DNA from: Scleromitrula shiraiana | Taxonomy: Eukaryota; Ascomycota; Leotiomycetes; Helotiales; Sclerotiniaceae | DNA length: 64,000 nt | Assembly (NCBI GenBank): GCA_028455995.1 | Contig: JABELC010000002.1 | Location: forward strand, 1,240,001-1,304,000 | Reading direction: 5' to 3' | Shown: piece after piece, positions 9,998 through 22,512 of the stretch | Layout: each line of letters begins with the position of its first letter | How positions within the stretch are numbered: position 1 is the stretch's first letter | The notes under the pieces: generated by a model | Told to the model about the DNA's origin: nothing | The model's database searches: none | The model's input: only the letters and a program-made list of their open reading frames with translations | Program-made: the position numbers and the translations under genes

Positions 9998-11724
9998 TGT
10001 TGCAGATTTTGCGTGTTTGAGAAAAGGAAGAATAGAAATTGGAGGAAGAAATATTTAGGGAAAAAGATTCCTTCAACCCTAGGAGCAGAACGAACCGATG
10101 CAAGAATGATTCATTCACTATCACTTGAGAAATATGTCGCCATTCAGCGGGGGCATTTTGAAGCGGGGCAAGAGCGAGGAGCTCTCGAATTTCATATGTC
10201 TAACTCGCATTACTGATTACCTAGCTGTTGCCGTTATCATATTCCCTGCAGAAAATGCTATAAGAACCAGTGAGAGCTTTTTTGTCACATCAAATATGAC
10301 ATCTAGCAAATACCTAGAGAGGCTCGAGTGGGTTCGGGCTTTAACCGCATTTTCGGGAATAATTATCCCGGTTAAAAAACCACCTTGTTAGGCCTGGGCT
10401 TGGCTCGGCTTGGTAGATATGGAAGAGAATTATTATTACATATGTCCCAAAGACATCTTGGAAGCCCGTCTCAATATTCCAATCCAATGGGTAAAATATC
10501 GAGAAAGAAATCCCAGTTCCAGCCGGTCACTCAGTATACTATAGAATAAGAAAGCTCTTTAATTTTCAATCCCCCTCAATCAAGAATAATTTGGACACTG
10601 GGCAGGCAATATGCTAGTGCAATTGAAGTACCTGAGATCTTAAAGACTTCTCTAAATGTTCAAGACTCCCTCTGACAAACGCAACCCCCTCTGGATTTCT
10701 TGGTGTATAACAACCGATTTATTATTGTTTTGCCCACTGCAGAAACTCCAAAGAGATACAAGTAATTTACAAAACTTCCAAGTCTTGCAAAAGGTCATGG
10801 CATTTTTTTAATTTCGCGATTCTACTGTATTCTTGACTTATACCTCTCAGAGGCTTTCAGAAATCAACTATCATCAAGGAAGCCACTCCACCAATTGAAG
10901 CGAGTAAATGTCAAAAGGCAACGCCAATCTCCTTTTCATATGCTGCTTTTTGAGAAGGAAACAAAGTTGTTTCTTCAAGAAAAAGACTTTTAGATCCTCT
11001 TGAGTTGAGATTGAGTTATTTGTTTGTATTGTATGAGTCTAGAAGTTTGATTGAATCTTGTATGATGCAAGATGTGTTCTCTGTCAACAAAGACCAAAAC
11101 GAAGGACCTAATAAGGACTTGTTAGATTGAGAAGTCAGTGGGAATTACTGCAAATGGATAAATTGCCTGCATATTCTCAATAAAATCTCATTGTATTCCA
11201 AAATTTTGGATAATATTTCTAGAAAGGAATTTGAAACAAGAAGCCGATCTTAGAGCATGAAGTAGATGCCAAAAGTATTTCACATTGTGCATAGGATGAT
11301 TTGATATTGTGTAGGCCATGCCAGGATTCAAAGATCTTAAAAGATTTGATATCCCCTATGAATATGAAGCAAGATTTCAGAAACAGCAAGAGACAATATA
11401 GACAATAGAGTCAATAGAGTTAATAGAGTCAATAGAGACGTCTGAATCAAAAGTCACCTGAAGATTTAGAAATATGTTTCTTCTTACCTGATACATATAA
11501 CTTAAATAATAAAAGTGTATCAACTCCCTGATATTTCAACACGTAGATTTCGTCTCAACCTTTTTAGGCTATTCAATCACTTCGAATCATCTCACCTTTG
11601 AAACTCAGACGGACATCTATTCACTAATTTCCGGCCTTGCTGCTACTTTTTTTTTATCTTATTGGGTCAAAAGGGAAAGAGAAGATTCTCGGTTAAGATT
11701 TTCTGCTTTTCTGCTTTCTCTGCT

Positions 11725-11758
11725 TTCCTTCCTTCCTTCCTTCCTTCCTTCCTTCCTT
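11725..11758. repeat. (TTCC)n microsatellite in the leader of the CnjB-like gene
   Basis: About eight perfect TTCC units inside a longer CT-rich stretch upstream of the zinc-knuckle gene. Confidence 0.9.
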
Positions 11759-12573
11759 GATGCCTATTTCTTTAAGAAAAATCAAAACAACCCTTCTCTC
11801 TCTCCATATCTCTCCATCTCTCTTTAGCTTTATTCCTTCTTCTTTTTTCTTCTTTCCCTTTCCTCGCAATATTCCTACGAAAGAGAACTTTCTTTTTTAA
11901 GACAAGTTCTTTTCTCTCCATCAAGATTGAGATCATATAATTCTGTGTGATCTTCCTCTTCTCGACGTTTTCTTTCTTCCAACAATAATAAAAAGCTTGT
12001 GAGTAAACAGATTCCCTTCGTATCTTCTGTTCTACGCGATTTCTCATCTCTTCATATCTTCCTTCAATTGTTCCATCTTCAAGCATCAAGCAAATCAAAG
12101 TAGATTCGATTTATGATGTCCTTTCTATGCAACTCTCATCTATAACTCTCACCTATAACTCCCACCTCGTCATTGAAAGAACCACTAGTGCTTCTATCAA
12201 CCAAGTTCACTCGCATTATTCCACCTTCATTCTGTTCTCCACTTGCTATACAAGGCTACTTTGATTTCTCAGCACAATCGTCGGGTTTTACTTCCCCGCA
12301 TATATGAGGATATCAATTCACTAGATACGAATCCAACTGTTTTCCCATCTCATCATCAAATTAACTTTCCTACTTGGAGCGGGGTTGAATTCACCCGAGT
12401 ATTGAGCTTCATACGCATCAAGAAGAGTACTTTTCTCCCAGAACACGATCTTCTTCTTTCCATACCAACATATTTTTGTGTTCCAGTTTCTTATCTTATA
12501 CGCGTTCTTTAACACCACTTCCTTATCCTCTTCTCTACACTTCCTTCAAACCCAATTCCTACAGGTCAAAGAG

Positions 12574-12708
12574 TAAGCTCATTATCAACTCATTGACTTA
12601 AAAGTTTGATAATCTAAGTTGGCTTTTCCCTTGCTTTATTTTTCTCCTCACCTTGTCTTGTTTCGAAATCTTACACTTACCAACATTACTAACACATTAC
12701 TTTGATAG
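12574..12708 (+). other. Predicted 5' UTR intron of the CnjB-like gene
   Basis: The donor AGA|GTAAGC at 12574 and acceptor TTGATAG ending at 12708 enclose the sequence ATTACTAACACATTAC, which holds a TACTAAC branch site 12-18 bases before the acceptor. It ends 36 bp before the ATG. The prediction rests on consensus only, since there is no reading frame to check it. Confidence 0.6.
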
Positions 12709-12744
12709 ATCAGCTATATCTACTTCTCCAAACCCCTTTCAAAT

Positions 12745-14686
12745 ATGTCGTGGGGAGGTAATGCTGTAGCTACGGCCGAGACGGATGGCGATTGGGGCAC
12801 TCCAGCAGCGGCAAATGGGGCCTCAGAGTGGAATGACGGCGGTGAAGATACCGGTGCGAACGAATATGGCGAAGACAAAAATGGTGGCGAATATGGTGGT
12901 GGTGGTGGTGGTGATGATGCAGAAGAAGTTGCAAGTGGTGGCCATCATGGCGGTGGTTGTTTCAATTGTGGTGAAGAGGGGTAAGAGTCTCGATCTTTGA
13001 TTTTCTGTCGCCACCATTCAGGCTAGACCATTAATTAACTTTGGTACAGACATATGAAATCTGATTGCCCCAACCCAGCTGTACCCCGAGAGTTTACAGG
13101 CACTTGCCGCCTATGCGAGCAGCAGGGTCATCGCGCTTCCGATTGCCCAACGGCACCTCCTAAACTTTGTAACAACTGCAAAGAAGAAGGTGAGATTCCA
13201 TAAGATCGAAGGCCAGAGATTGATATTGATCAAAGAACTTCACAGGCCATTCCATCCTCGAATGCAAGAACCCTCGCAAGATCGAGCGTAATGATATTGA
13301 AGATGTTGCCGCCGAAGTTGCTTGGGAGAATCTTCTCAGGGTTTCAAAAGATGAAGATTGTGACTTCGATGACATGAAGGATGAATTGATGAAGTATATC
13401 AAAGCATCCCCTGATGCGACCTACGTTCAATTGGAGAATGCTTTCAGAAGCCAGGAAATTCCTATCTTTCTCATTGCCATCGAGAAAGAACTTGCGCCTA
13501 CTTTTACTAACATGGATTTGCAAGGTAATCTTGATCGCAAGTACACGGTATCTTTGCGAAAATCTGCCAAGCATTCTCGACCAAAGGAGAAGGAAGCTTG
13601 GCCACCTACTCCAGAAGAGAACCTTGCGAGACTAGAAAATGCCGGCGAACCAGTTGATCGTGGTGTTCCACTTTGCACTCGTTGTGGTGAACTTGGTCAT
13701 ATCTCCAAGCGCTGCACCGAAGAGGCCAATGAGGCTGAGCGTGTTGTTGTTCAGTGTTATAACTGCTCTGAAATGTGAGTGACCAATTCCACGAGAGCAT
13801 TTGTGAATACTATGCTAACATTCTTGATAGTGGGCATCGTGTTCGGGATTGTAAGTTGCCAAAGTTTTTCAACCTTGTGCCTTCACCTAACATATCTTAG
13901 GTCCAATTCCTCGTGAGGACAAGTTTGCTTGCCGCAACTGCAAGAAATCGGGACATTCTTCCAAGGAGTGTAAGTTCGTTCGTTCCAAACTTCTAGTTCA
14001 GACTAACTCATCTTTTTAGGTCCAGAACCACGTTCTGCTGAGGGCGTTGAGTGCAAGAACTGCAACGAAAGTATGTTCATCCATTTCCCCAAACTTTTTG
14101 GATGTAGCTAATACAAACAAGTTGGCCACTTCTCCCGTGACTGTCCTACTGGTGGTGGTGGTGACGGCGGCTTGTGCCGTAATTGCAATCAACCTGGCCA
14201 TCGAGGTAGATTTATTCCAGTACAAATCTTAATTAGCATACTGACATTTGGAATTATAGCTAAGGATTGTACCAACGAACGTGTGATTATCTGTCGCAAT
14301 TGTGATGAAGAAGTTTGTAAAACACATCCCATAGCTTATGACACGCACTAACATGTATAGGGCCACACTGGTAAAGAATGCGCCAAACCTCGCGACTGGT
14401 CTCGTGTTAAATGCTCAAACTGTCAAGAAAGTATGCTACTTTTCATGTTGTTCTCGACGAGTGGTTATATGTACTAACAATTCATTCAGTGGGTCACACT
14501 AAAATTCGTTGCAAGCAACCGGTTGCGGAAGAACCACCAACCGAGAACTATGGTGATGACAATGCAGGAGGCGATGCTGGATATGGCGGATATACCAACG
14601 GCAATGCTGTTAAAGAAATTGCTGGTGGTGACGATAGCTGGGGTGGTGGCGGTGGCGGTAATGTAGGTGGTGGTGGAGGTTGGTAG
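12745..14686 (+). CDS. CnjB-like zinc-knuckle protein with ten CCHC fingers, 10 exons, 482 aa
   Basis: Exons are 12745-12980, 13050-13189, 13246-13774, 13831-13850, 13901-13969, 14020-14070, 14122-14205, 14260-14312, 14361-14430 and 14490-14686 (483 codons with stop). The spliced protein has ten CX2CX4HX4C knuckles: three in the N-terminal third, then an about 130-residue insert without knuckles (IERNDIEDVAAEVAWENL onward), then seven in succession. Both termini are Gly/Asn/Asp-rich, and the C terminus ends in polyglycine and Trp. Such proteins (CnjB of Aspergillus annotation, Gis2/Byr3/CNBP more distantly) bind single-stranded RNA or DNA; CNBP-type members act in mRNA translation. All nine introns interrupt a knuckle. 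The start ATG is in a good AAATATG context, after a long leader. Function is inferred only from the domain. Confidence 0.9.
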
Positions 14687-15523
14687 ATGGGGAGTTCTTC
14701 GACTTTCTTTCCTCGTCCATGAAAGCCTCTTGTTCGTGGTAAGATGGACTTCAAGGTTTTGGGAGGGGAGAGTCACACTCTCTGTTACTTACATAAATCG
14801 GGGATGATGCGGTATTGATTCTGATATTTTCCTTTGGTTGCGAATCGTCCACCTGGGCGTTCTGGTCAAGGCTTCAATATAAAAGGAGAGAAAACATATT
14901 GCTGCGATAATTTTTCAGGTACTTAGATATTTGAAACAAAACGAAAAGCTTGGGATTAAATTTGAGATCCAAACTTGGTGATAAAATCCAGATAATGCTC
15001 AATTGATTGCCCGGTTATATTGAATTGAATTGATTGTATTCAATGAACTTGTCAGCTCAATCTTATTTGAGTGAACTCGAGTAATGTATGGGTTCAACCT
15101 GGAGTAGGCGGATCAGATATACAAGATACTAATTAAACATGTTGAAGTATGTACCAACACAACTCGAAGTTGTACGACTCAATGTCTCGATCTCAAGATC
15201 AACCTTCTTTGTGGTGAGATCGATATGTATGTATGTATGTAATTGAAAGTAGATAAAATACGATATGATAGGGAAGTAAGGGAAAAGGGGAAATGGGGAA
15301 TGAAGATAGAAGAAGGATGGTTCGATGGAGTAAAAGAGAATATTCGGGTTCTGTATGGTAGTAGGTATATGGGAGTGAAGAGATAGATAGGTTGGTAGGT
15401 TGGTAGATGGTAGGTGGGTGGGTTGAGGGCTTAAATAAGTTAGGAAATGGGGGATAGATGGATAGATGGATAGATGGGTGGGTGGATGGATACCTTGATG
15501 GGTAGTGTGGTGGATATCTAGGG

Positions 15524-15572
15524 TGTTTTGAATGTTTTGGATGTTTTGGATGTTTTGGATGTTTTGGATGAT
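15524..15572. repeat. Tandem 9-bp repeat (GTTTTGGAT)n
   Basis: Five consecutive units, the first with one substitution (GTTTTGAAT). Confidence 0.9.
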
Positions 15573-15592
15573 GCTTGAAGGGGTGGAGGAGA

Positions 15593-15668
15593 AGAGAGGA
15601 GAGAGGAGAGAGGAGAGAGGAGAGAGGAGAGAGGAGAGAGGAGAGAGGAGAGAGGAGAGAGGAGAGAG
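15593..15668. repeat. Tandem 7-bp purine repeat (GAGAGGA)n
   Basis: About ten copies of GAGAGGA, entirely purine on the plus strand, so it could form triplex (H-DNA) under supercoiling. Confidence 0.92.
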
Positions 15669-15989
15669 GTTAAAAGAGTGTATAAGGATGTATAAGAATG
15701 TAAGAAAAGAACATGTAAAGGAGGGAAAGAATAATATATGAGAAGATAGGAAATAAAAGGTGAAAAAAGGTGAATAAAGGGAAATAAGACTACATAGAAT
15801 ATCTTAATAAAGTAGATGTATTTGTTTAAGTGACGAACTCATCAAACAGCTAACGCAATCCTTAGATAGCTCATACTTATATTATAGAGGTGAAAGAAAC
15901 TAATATGATGGATGGAATGGACTGGATTGGCTAGTTAGTCAGTTATCTGTTATGATGCAGCTAAGAGGTTGCATGAGATAGATGGGGTG

Positions 15990-16127
15990 GATAGATAGAT
16001 AGATAGATAGATAGATAATGGAATAGCATATATCTATATATCTATATATCTATATATCTATATATCTATATATCTATATATCTATATATCTATATATCTA
16101 TATATCTATATATCTATATGTATATAT
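15990..16127. repeat. Adjoining (ATAG)n and 8-bp (TATATATC)n arrays
   Basis: ATAG units run from about 15990 to 16016. A TATATATC octamer array of about eleven units then runs from 16028 to about 16117 and ends in TATATATA. Confidence 0.93.
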
Positions 16128-16261
16128 ATAAGTTACCTATACGTGAGATCCTATGTATTTGAAAAGACAAAGGAATTAAATGAACGAATGAATCAAGAGA
16201 TTAAAGAATTACGAATTCGCACTCGCTGTTAGATATCTAAACATATAATGCACTGGCAATT

Positions 16262-16453
16262 AAATCAAATCAAATCAAATCAAATCGAGAATGATATAAT
16301 ATAACATAATATAATATAGTATAGTATAATAGATTCCATTGCTTCATTCCTAGCGCCCTGCTAAATGAGTCTCTACACACTCTCTCTTCCTCTAGAAAAG
16401 TCACGCAGTATAACATAACATAACATAACATAACATAATATAGTATAGTATAA
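16262..16453. repeat. (AAATC)5, ATAATATA and (CATAA)n short arrays
   Basis: AAATC is repeated at 16262-16286. ATAATATAGTATAG-like AT arrays lie at about 16298-16330, and CATAA is repeated seven times at about 16404-16438. Confidence 0.85.
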
Positions 16454-16777
16454 ACATGACAAGAACCATATACATAATCCCATCATGATATATATTGATT
16501 GATATAATTGCATAAGCATTTGAAACCCGAGCCTCCAAAAATGATTCGCTACACTCGCTCCAAAAAGGATGATATTAAAAAGGTAGATGCTTAAAAGAAA
16601 CCTTGTGTTTCTTTTCTTTTCTTTTCTTTTCTTTATTCATTCATTCGCTGACTGGGTTTGACATACGTGCATACAAATCCGCTACTTCACTCTCTCTCCT
16701 ATCTTGTCCTACCGTGCCCTTCCCCATTCATTCGTCTATCCGCCATATACATGGGTATCATGATAATCAAATCAAAT

Positions 16778-19700
16778 CTAAACCTTGGTGTCTTCATCAT
16801 CCACACCATCCTCAAACGACTCATCAACCTCAACAACTTCCTCCTCAGCTGCATCCTCCACATCACCCTCATCCTCCTCTCCCCCATCTCCCCCATCAAT
16901 ATCCGCATCAGCCTGCGTCATACCATTCTGTCTCTCCCAAACCTCCTTCCGTATCCTCGCATCTTTAGCGGTGCGCTGTCGTTCAACCTCCTCGAAACCA
17001 CCCGATTTCTTTAATCTTCCTTCCTCCACAAACGTCGTCAGTTCCTTTTGTAATACATTGCCCCGACGACTTTCGAGTTCTTTTTGTCGGAGTTTTTCCG
17101 CGCGTTCAATGGCTTCGAGTCGATTTTCGTGATTAGGGTGTAAAGCGCGGACTTCGTCTAAAACGCCTTCCTTTGCTGTCGCGGGATCAATTGGATCAAC
17201 ACGGTTGAGAGTTCTTGGAAGATTTCGTCCTGTTCCAACTTGACCCGGCGATCCATCCTTTAATTGTTCCTTGGTAGCCTGTTCCACCAATGCAAAAGTT
17301 TGTGCGGCCTTTTCTAAATCGTCTTGTAAATCCGCAGCTAGATCTTCTTGCATAGTAATTTCCTCACGATCGTTGCAAACGGTTTCTAACTCCTTCTCCC
17401 AAATTTTAGTCCAGATTGGCCTCTCGCGTTTCAGGAACTCTTGCATCTTCTTCAACCCCATTGTAGCCTGTGAAATATCCTTGGCCACGGTCTCCAATTG
17501 TTTAGGTAAGGGTCGTACACCACGTTGTACAACATCTTTGCGGAGATCTTCTACAATATCTTGGAGATCATCGACTTGAGCAACTAATTTGTCGGAATCC
17601 TCGCTAAGATTCTTCTTTCCACCGTTAACGTATGAACGCCCAGAGTCGCCATTGATATCAGGAATGGCAGCTTTAACTGCCACACTCTTGACCGAGCTGG
17701 CTTTTGTACGAATCAAAGACATGGAACTCTGAATATCAGACTGGAAGCCTGAGTATGTTTGTCGTAATACAGCGAGATCTCGGCGCAAACTCTGGATTTC
17801 GCTAAGTTGTGCTTGACTGCTAACTTTTGATGGACTAACAACGATGCCGTTTATGCCATTAGTCATGCGTTCAGGGTTAATGAGAGACACTCTTGATGAA
17901 GTAGGCGGCGCAGCAGCTAATCTTGCCATTTCCTTCGCCGCGTCTTGTTGACGATCCGAAACCCTTTGTATGGTAATTTGCTGGTCATCCACTGCAGTTT
18001 TTACACCTTCAACCATCTTCTTCAATCCGCTCATACTATCATCGATGTGACGTTTCACTTCATCTAAGACCTCTATATTCAGTACCAGCACTGAACGGTC
18101 CTTGATATCGTGCAAGTCTTCAAGTTCATGGCGGACGCCTGATACTGGGTCCTGTATATATATTTCTGGGAGATCAACCCCATTATTGTGTGTGTTCCAA
18201 GCAAATTTCTCGATGAAAGCCAATTGCAGTCTTGCCATAGACAAATCCTTGTAGCCATCTGCAAGTACAAATTTCTTCACCTTAGTTTTGTATTGCAGGA
18301 AAATTGTAATTTCTTTATCAGGCGGAGGAGGAGATGGTTCTGGTGTGAACTGCCTAGCTTGGCTGTCATAAATTGGGCTTCCACGTCTAGCAGCTGTTTT
18401 CTTATGTTCCGGAGCCTGCGGAGGTTCGACTGCAGCCTTTTCTTCCTGTGGGCTATCATTTCCAAAAGGTGGTAGTGCATCTAAGGGTGGACCGTTGAGT
18501 GTCGCACTTGGCCCATCAAAATCTATGAATGATTTTCTTTCCTTATCGTCAGGAGTTTTAACAGTTGCACTATCGTTGGAAAATGCTCTATCTGGATGTT
18601 GGAATTTTGGCGAGTCTTCCTCGACGATTTTACTTGGAATACGCGCAGGTGATGCATCCTTAGTTGCTAAGCGTGATGCAGCTGGACGGCTACTGCGTTG
18701 GTCCCCTCGATTTTGAACAGCTCGCATAGACTCTCTAGCATCATTGCGCCCTCTGTTTGGTATTGGGGAATTCTGTGGAACCGGAAGCATTGGTACACCA
18801 TTGGGTGATGCACCAACAAGTTTCGAGATTTGGTACGCGGAATAACGCCTCGAGGCACGTCTCTCCAAGTCTCCTCCTCGCTGCAATGCAGCCAAAGCAT
18901 TTGTTTGCTTTGGTGGTGGTGGAGGCGGAGGGAAGTTATCAACATTAAAATCGCTACTGTTTGGCATTGATGATGGAGCAGTGACTTCATCTCCTGGATA
19001 TGGTGGTAGGACGGGAATATTCTGCATCGTTGTGCTCGACAGTGTAGACTGTTCTGAAGAGAGAGAGCCTCGGGAGTTTTCTCTGGGTGGTGCTCTACGA
19101 CTTGTTGATCCTGAAGCCGAAGACATGCGTGGAGGTATTGTCGATTCTGTTATAGATGGGGCTTTACTGACCCTATCATTTGTTGACGTCGACCCTGATT
19201 CTTGAAACCCATTTGATAGTCCTTGATCAAGTAGAGTAGTGAGCCCAGTGCTGTTGCTTCCAATACTGCTGAAACTCCCATTCCTTGGTATCGACGAACT
19301 CTCCCCATTTTGTCCCCCACTATCCCTACCACCCTGTTTCTGCCGAAGTTTCTGTTGTTTCCGCTTCAAGCCGTGGAGTAGATTTATGATGATATCTCTT
19401 ATGCGTGGTAAATACTTTTCTAAACTCTCAACACTTGCTTCCTGACTGAGTGTTGATTCGAGGATGTGACGAAGTAACTCTGGGACATTGCCTAAATCGG
19501 AAGTATCGACATTGATAGCCGTAAATGCCCTGCAAGCAATATTGAATTCATATCCTAAGCGCACATATACATCCGAGACTTGCGCATCTGTTGCTTGATG
19601 TCGAGACCATTGTGTGAGTGTTTCAAGAAGTTGTTTGGTAGCGACAAGCAGGTGCGTTACACTCTTCTCGATTTGTGATAATGGAGGGGGATTTTGTCCA

Positions 19701-19995
19701 TTTTGAGAACTAGACGGAGTTTGGCCCTATAAGACATATGTATTAGTTTCAAATCATCATACCAGTCATATTGTCGCAAATAAGATGAGAATAGCAGCGC
19801 AATGTATTGACTGAGTTTACTCACATTTTGCCTTCTACCAGAGTGATTACTCTGAACTGACTTTGTTGAAGCAGTTGAATTTCTTGGTTGAGGACCCAAA
19901 CTAGGAGAAAGAGCCCTAGCAGATATCGTCGGTGGTGGTCCTGGTGAATCTGAGGCTGGTGATCGTCTTTGTATTGGTCTCTGAGGTGCTTGCAT
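16778..19995 (-). CDS. BUD6: Bud6/Aip3 actin-interacting polarity factor, 2 exons, 1039 aa
   Basis: Exons on the minus strand are 19995-19825 and 19726-16778 (1040 codons with stop). The first in-frame ATG after an upstream stop is at 19995 (MQAPQRPIQ). The N-terminal half has the conserved Bud6 start (SQIEKSVTHLLVATKQLLETL, about 73-93) and then a long Ser/Pro-rich disordered region containing a polyproline stretch (FPPPPPPPK). The AIP3 domain begins at EITIFLQYKTKVKKFVL and continues through SVLVLNIE to the coiled-coil core and formin-binding region. The tail is very acidic (GEEDEGDVEDAAEEEVVEVDE). Bud6 is a polarisome component that binds actin monomers and formins and promotes actin-cable nucleation at hyphal tips. 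Domain order and length match filamentous-fungal Bud6. Confidence 0.92.
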
Positions 19996-21073
19996 ATCTG
20001 CGATTGATGTACTGTTTAATAAAGGTTTCGTAGGAAAGTCGTAGGAAGGGTTTAGCAAAGAATCATCGTCATGTATAAAGACCCCTTATGATTATTCACT
20101 TCTGTGGTGCGAGTTGTTGCAAAAGCCGATTCGATTAATACGAATTTGAGTAATGTAAGGTAAGGTAAGGTAAGATATCTAGATATGGCTGGCTGGAGGA
20201 ATGATGGCAAGAGTCAGCAACATAAAGTGCAAGTGCATCAAATGTGGATCACGAACGCTAAAAATTTAGCGAGAGGCTTTTGGTGGTTTCAAGCTTCTGG
20301 GGAAAAAAAAGGCGGTAGCGATAGGAAATTCAAGGCTGTTGGTTGGTATGGCTGGCTCACTTATAGCAATAAATACGTGGTTATTTTTATTATTCACTTC
20401 TAATAAGAACATAGAAAAATTACTAAAGTATAATAATAAATACTGTATACGAATATCAACGTATATCAGAAAATATGATACAATGAACTACCTACCTACC
20501 TACCTAGAATAACTTCAAATAGAATAAAAGAGAGCGCATCCCTTAGATTATCATTTACTGTTCCAGCTTTCAATTTCCTCTTTTAGATACTTAAAGACAA
20601 GGATAACTAATCCACCTGAGACTTTCTTCATTCTACTTCCATATCCATCTGCAAAACATTTTATATATTAACAGACCAACCTCTTTCTTTATTTTAACAA
20701 CATCGATCAATCAGTCAGTCAATGTTGAAAGGCAAGCAAAGTAAACCATCAAGGGCATTGTTGTCGACTACTTTATTGTATTGATATCAATGGAAAAGTA
20801 AGTTATCTATGTAATTTATGAGAATGAACTTCTAATACGAAAGGAGACAACATGATCTCACCACTGTAGTTCCATATTCTGCCTAGTCTAAGCATGGCAT
20901 TTCAAAACCAAACGAAACAATCAAACACCGGCGGCCAAGCACAGCTGCTAGCCCATATTAGTTCGGCACAAGTAGGCATATAAGATTAAGAGTTTCTGAA
21001 GGAAATGATCTTAGAACATTCGATTAGTATGAGCTCATCTTTTAAGCCTATTGTAGTACAGCTTCTCTCTACT

Positions 21074-21170
21074 ATGTAAGTAAGTAAGTAAGTTAGTAAG
21101 TTATTAAGTTAGTAAGTAAGTTAGTAAGTTAATAAGTAAGTTAATAAGTAAGTTAGTAAGTAAATAAGCG
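21074..21170. repeat. Degenerate GTAAGT/GTTAGTAA repeat array
   Basis: TAAGTAAG units mix with TTAGTAAG and TTAATAAG units over about 95 bp; the basic unit is 4 bp with higher-order variants. Confidence 0.85.
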
Positions 21171-22451
21171 CACGGAATTTATTAGTCAACTGCAAACCTA
21201 GAATAATAAACATCCAACAAGATTTAAACTTTACGGCAAATGAGATGGATTCATGGAGGTATAAAAGTCCCGTTAGTTAATATTCTTCACACGTACCGCG
21301 CGGCAACGACCATATCCGAAATTTCTCAAATCCAAAAGTTCCGAACCGTAAGCATCCCGAGATCTGGGGGACCACATATCACATATACATGAGGCTGTTT
21401 CATAATTGGATGGATGGAAATCAGACGTCAGTGACCGTAGGTACATACATACATACATTACATTACATTACATTACATTATATTAAATTTACATATACAT
21501 TTCTTCAAAGCACGGGGCAAAGACCGGGGGTTGCTCACATGAAGATATTTGTATGTGCATGGTAAGGAGAATAAGAAAATTTTGTGAGAGTGGAAAAGTT
21601 ACAGGTCATTGTAAATAAGCTTCGATATGTCACTCAACATAAAGCTGTACGTATGTATGTACACGTACAATCTGTTCAAAGCACCACTTTTACTTACTAC
21701 AGTATGTATAATTTCTAGGGAATCGGGTTATTTCCTCATACACAGCATAATAAATTTATTAGTAAATTAATAAAGGAAAATTGGTAGAAAGATCTAACTC
21801 ATAACTCTAAAAATTCAACTTCTCGGAACTCGTGTCTATATATCCATGGATATATTGTAGTTTATAAGGCTAGACAGATATTCAAACGAGAATATCTCAA
21901 GTCTCTCCTAATGCAGAACGGAAATACGGTTGGTTGCGTGAAGCGGAGGTGTTGTTTCCAAGATGAAATCTATGAAGTATATGGAGTACCTAATAATACT
22001 GTACACCCAGTTTCCATACCATCAAAAGAGATTAGATATATGTATATCCATAGTAGCTATGCCTATCCGATGATTTATATAAAACAGGTCAAACTCACCA
22101 CAAGATCTCAACTCATACGTACTTAAGTAATCTTCAAAGAATAAGACCAACAATTATAGAAACATAGTGCCTAAGAAACCGCCCGCCCGCGCGCCCGCCC
22201 GCCTTCATATGCATGTAAGCCTGCGCATCGAGGAAGATTCTACAATAATATATCGGAGGCAATTGTTAGTTACAATATAATACGTTTGTTTCCTTCCAAT
22301 TGGCAGTTCGACCTATGATCTATCTATCTTGTTCGGTCAACCTAATGGTCAAAGGATGCCGTATATGTGACCCGAGAGAGACCTATGGGGCACTTTTTTT
22401 TTTTAATTTGGTCCCTTGATTCCTGTCCTCTCGAACTTTTTTTTTAATATA

Positions 22452-22512
22452 GAAATGGAAATGGATATGGATATGGATATGGATGTGGATATGGAAATGG
22501 ATATGGAAATAT
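22452..22512. repeat. Hexanucleotide (GGATAT)/(GGAAAT) array
   Basis: About ten ATGGAT-type hexamers with single substitutions. The antisense reading gives a HIHIHF pseudo-peptide, which is not a gene. Confidence 0.88.

Larger units (their letters stand above)
9998..12744. other. 2.7 kb intergenic region with long pyrimidine-rich leader of the CnjB gene
   Basis: No protein gene could be supported. The left part holds an imperfect hairpin at 10341-10377 (TTAACCG/CGGTTAA outer stem, CGGGA/TCCCG inner). A degenerate CAATAGAGT repeat lies at 11392-11437, and a (TTCC)8 tract at about 11725-11757. From 11700 on, the plus strand is strongly pyrimidine-rich, typical of 5' leaders of highly expressed fungal genes. 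A leader intron is predicted at 12574-12708. Confidence 0.5.
14687..16777. other. 2.1 kb microsatellite-rich convergent spacer between CnjB-like gene and BUD6
   Basis: No gene is supported. The region is unusually dense in simple repeats (listed separately): GTATGTAT near 15222, TAGATGGA near 15455, the 9-bp GTTTTGGAT array, the 7-bp GAGAGGA array, ATAG, the 8-bp TATATATC array, AAATC and CATAA. ORFs here are low-complexity artefacts. Confidence 0.6.

Noticed and set aside
18079..18990. Several ORFs opposite or in other frames of BUD6
   Set aside because: They overlap the intact AIP3-domain coding sequence and show no protein family.
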